Shown one piece after another: positions 62,624-64,000 of a stretch of 64,000 nucleotides of DNA. The position numbers and the translations under genes are program-made. This stretch comes from Saprospiraceae bacterium UBA6168 (GTDB lineage Bacteria; Bacteroidota; Bacteroidia; Chitinophagales; Saprospiraceae): contig DIUC01000028.1 in the NCBI GenBank assembly GCA_002435785.1, forward strand, positions 1 through 64,000. Reading direction: 5' to 3'. Each line of letters starts with the position of its first letter. The stretch's first letter is position 1. The notes beneath the pieces were generated by a model. The model had not been told where the DNA came from. It saw only the letters and a program-made list of their open reading frames with translations, and searched no databases.

Positions 62624-63205
62624 TTAGACTTCTGACAACAAAATCAGGGCAAAAATAGCATAGTTGGCAATGTCGGCATAATTGGCGTCAAGTCCTTCAG
62701 AAATTAAGGTTTTGCCCTTGTTGTCCTCAATTTGCCGTATCCGCAGTATTTTCATCAAAATCAAGTCGGTGATGGAACTGATGCGCATGTCACGCCAAGC
62801 TTCTCCGTAATCGTGGTTTTTTGCGACCATCAAATTCCGCACGGTTTCCACCTGCTTTTCGTACAGGCTTTTTGCTTGCGCAATTGGGAGTTCAAGCTCC
62901 TCCTTATCCCCCAATTCAAGCTGGATGAGCGCCATGTAAGCATAGTTGACCAAGCCGACGAAATCGCCTTCAATCGAGTCTTCCACCATTTGTTTGGATT
63001 TTTCATCAATGCTGCGGATGCGTTTAGCCTTGATGAAAAGCTGGTCGGTCAACGAGGAGGGGCGCAAGATGCGCCAAGCAGTGCCGTAATCAAGGGTCTT
63101 ATTCAGGAAAATTTCCTGGCACCGATTCACCACGGCATCATATTGTGTCAAGGTGTTTTCCACTTTTTTGTTTGCTTTGAATCGTGTTGGGGTGAACAAT
63201 CGCAA
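62624..63205 (-). CDS. DUF1599 domain protein
   Basis: A 193-residue protein with two internally similar halves, each containing LDYGTAWRILRPSSLTDQLFIKA-like and HDYGEAWRDMRISSITDLILMK-like segments (cores DYGTAWRILRPSSLTD and DYGEAWRDMRISSITD). This duplicated DUF1599 (nucleotide-modification-associated) domain has no assigned reaction. Highly conserved in Bacteroidota next to the BT_3928-type gene. Cytoplasmic. Confidence 0.88.
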   Translation of the reverse strand: MRLFTPTRFKANKKVENTLTQYDAVVNRCQEIFLNKTLDYGTAWRILRPSSLTDQLFIKAKRIRSIDEKSKQMVEDSIEGDFVGLVNYAYMALIQLELGDKEELELPIAQAKSLYEKQVETVRNLMVAKNHDYGEAWRDMRISSITDLILMKILRIRQIEDNKGKTLISEGLDANYADIANYAIFALILLSEV

Positions 63206-63236
63206 CCAAAACTTGCTTTACTGTTTATTTTATGGG

Positions 63237-63244
63237 CAAAATTA
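63237..63244 (-). promoter_or_regulatory. Candidate -7 box for the DUF1599 gene
   Basis: CAAAATTA on the plus strand reads TAATTTTG on the minus strand, matching TAnnTTTG, 31 nt before the start at 63205. Confidence 0.45.
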
Positions 63245-63383
63245 GGCGTGATTTGCATTCTTTCATTCAAAATCCAAATAAAGTCCTTATCCGATTGCAG
63301 GGCAAAATTCAATTGTTTGCATGCAATTTGGCTGTTAATGGCTTTTGAATTCGTTTAAGCTGAAGTTAACGTAGTGTTCAACC

Positions 63384-63635
63384 ATGTCCCAGTTTTTCAA
63401 ATACCTATTCATTTTTCCGGTTCGGCTCTATCAGCGTTTTATTTCGCCGCTCCTTCCCCCGTCTTGCCGCTACCACCCCACTTGCTCTCAATACACCATT
63501 GAAGCCATACAAGAGTGGGGAGTGCTAAGGGGGATTTGGATGGGGATAAAGCGTGTGGCAAGTTGCCACCCTTGGTCGAGGGGCGGTTATGACCCGGTAC
63601 CCAAAAAGGGTGACCACCAACATCCTCATTGCTGA
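63384..63635 (+). CDS. yidD: Membrane protein insertion efficiency factor YidD
   Basis: An 83-residue YidD protein. The conserved block [20 protein letters not shown] is followed by [16 protein letters not shown] and [13 protein letters not shown], the family signatures with three Cys. It assists YidC-dependent membrane protein insertion at the inner face. Overlaps the 3' end of the convergent DUF4159 gene by ten nt. No yidC, rnpA or rpmH is adjacent, unlike many genomes. Confidence 0.93.
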   Translation: MSQFFKYLFIFPVRLYQRFISPLLPPSCRYHPTCSQYTIEAIQEWGVLRGIWMGIKRVASCHPWSRGGYDPVPKKGDHQHPHC

Positions 63636-64000
63636 AACACAAACTGCACCAAGTTTGCGCCCATTTTTAGCGCCTGCTGCCGCTTCTCCTCTGGGTCGTT
63701 GTGCACGGACTGGTCTTCCCAGCCATCGCCAAGGTCGCATTCATAACTGTAAAAGCAGACTAACCGACCTTCCCAAAACAGCCCAAAACCCTGCGAGGGC
63801 TTGTCATCGTGCTTGTGGATTTTGGGAAGCCCGTTCTTGAACTCAAATTTTTGGTGGTAAATAGGGTGGCTGTATGGCAATTCGATGAACTGCAGCTCAG
63901 GAAACACTTTTTTCATGGCAGGCCGCACGAAGGGGTCCATTCCATAGTTGTCGTCAATGTGGAGGAATCCGCCGCCAATCAAGTAATTGCGCATGTTTTC
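63626..64000 (-). CDS. DUF4159 family protein, 5' end beyond window
   Basis: The C-terminal 125 codons of a longer gene; the frame continues past the right edge. [41 protein letters not shown] and [20 protein letters not shown] are DUF4159 signatures. Function is unknown; DUF4159 is an intramolecular-fold domain often found near gliding or MoxR genes. The internal Met at 63994 is not the likely start, because homologous DUF4159 sequence normally precedes it. Confidence 0.85.
   Translation of the reverse strand, partial: ENMRNYLIGGGFLHIDDNYGMDPFVRPAMKKVFPELQFIELPYSHPIYHQKFEFKNGLPKIHKHDDKPSQGFGLFWEGRLVCFYSYECDLGDGWEDQSVHNDPEEKRQQALKMGANLVQFVFQQ

Overview
The window is bacterial chromosome from a member of the Bacteroidota, most likely a Saprospiria/Haliscomenobacter-type lineage. 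The phylum evidence is strong: a 1136-residue surface protein with SprB repeats and a type IX secretion (T9SS) C-terminal sorting domain, DUF6089 and PorT-type outer membrane barrels, an OmpA protein with thrombospondin type 3 repeats, the ~310-residue form of NusB next to a BT_3928-type DoxX protein and a DUF1599 protein, bacillithiol genes, and several TAnnTTTG (-7) promoter boxes. The class-level guess is inference. No rRNA, tRNA, CRISPR array, transposase, prophage or integrase was seen; this is mainly housekeeping chromosome.

Layout. 0-13 kb: a PfkB sugar kinase, glycerol-3-phosphate dehydrogenase, surE with a coupled small membrane protein, tryptophan 2,3-dioxygenase, lpxB, a GNAT-like protein, an outer membrane barrel, an ECF sigma/anti-sigma/DUF4097 set, and a gluconate permease-6-phosphogluconate dehydrogenase pair. 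13-21 kb: an acetyltransferase-nitrilase fusion, a membrane pentapeptide-repeat protein, an exported M1 metallopeptidase, a DinB/YfiT protein, a lipoprotein, a GNAT enzyme and thioredoxin reductase. 21-33 kb: glgB, the GTPases era and der, rfbC-rfbD, rmuC, bshB1 and an exported pullulanase. 32-36 kb: SCO plus cytochrome c, SRPBCC, YdcF, truncated haemoglobin, maf. 36-43 kb: a 2119-residue alpha-2-macroglobulin. 43-50 kb: a DUF6089 barrel, iscS-iscU-iscA, and a pair of M16 peptidases (one lacking the zinc motif and carrying an extra C-terminal domain). 50-64 kb: ribD, a thioredoxin, xseA-xseB, the SprB/T9SS surface protein, an Fn3-like protein, OmpA, nusB, BT_3928, DUF1599, yidD and a truncated DUF4159 gene at the right edge.

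How the genes work together. Several small modules are visible: envelope biogenesis and stress (lpxB, OmpA, PorT-like barrel, ECF sigma), alpha-glucan metabolism (glgB, pulA), Fe-S assembly (iscSUA behind one promoter with a 15-nt palindrome at the expected start), bacillithiol (bshB1 and a YfiT/DinB S-transferase candidate), copper/cytochrome electron transfer (SCO, cytochrome c), and extracellular protease and anti-protease functions (M1, M16 pair, alpha-2-macroglobulin).

The most unusual feature is not a gene. At least twelve intergenic gaps hold short degenerate tandem arrays whose unit length is strictly constant within a locus (7, 8 or 9 bp) but differs between loci. Most have a fixed core (CTCAA/TTGAG, TCAA/TCCA, CCAA, CGCAA, AAATT) followed by variable bases, and many occur as two inverted arms. 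At several convergent or tandem junctions an array or a related hairpin supplies the stop codon of a flanking gene.
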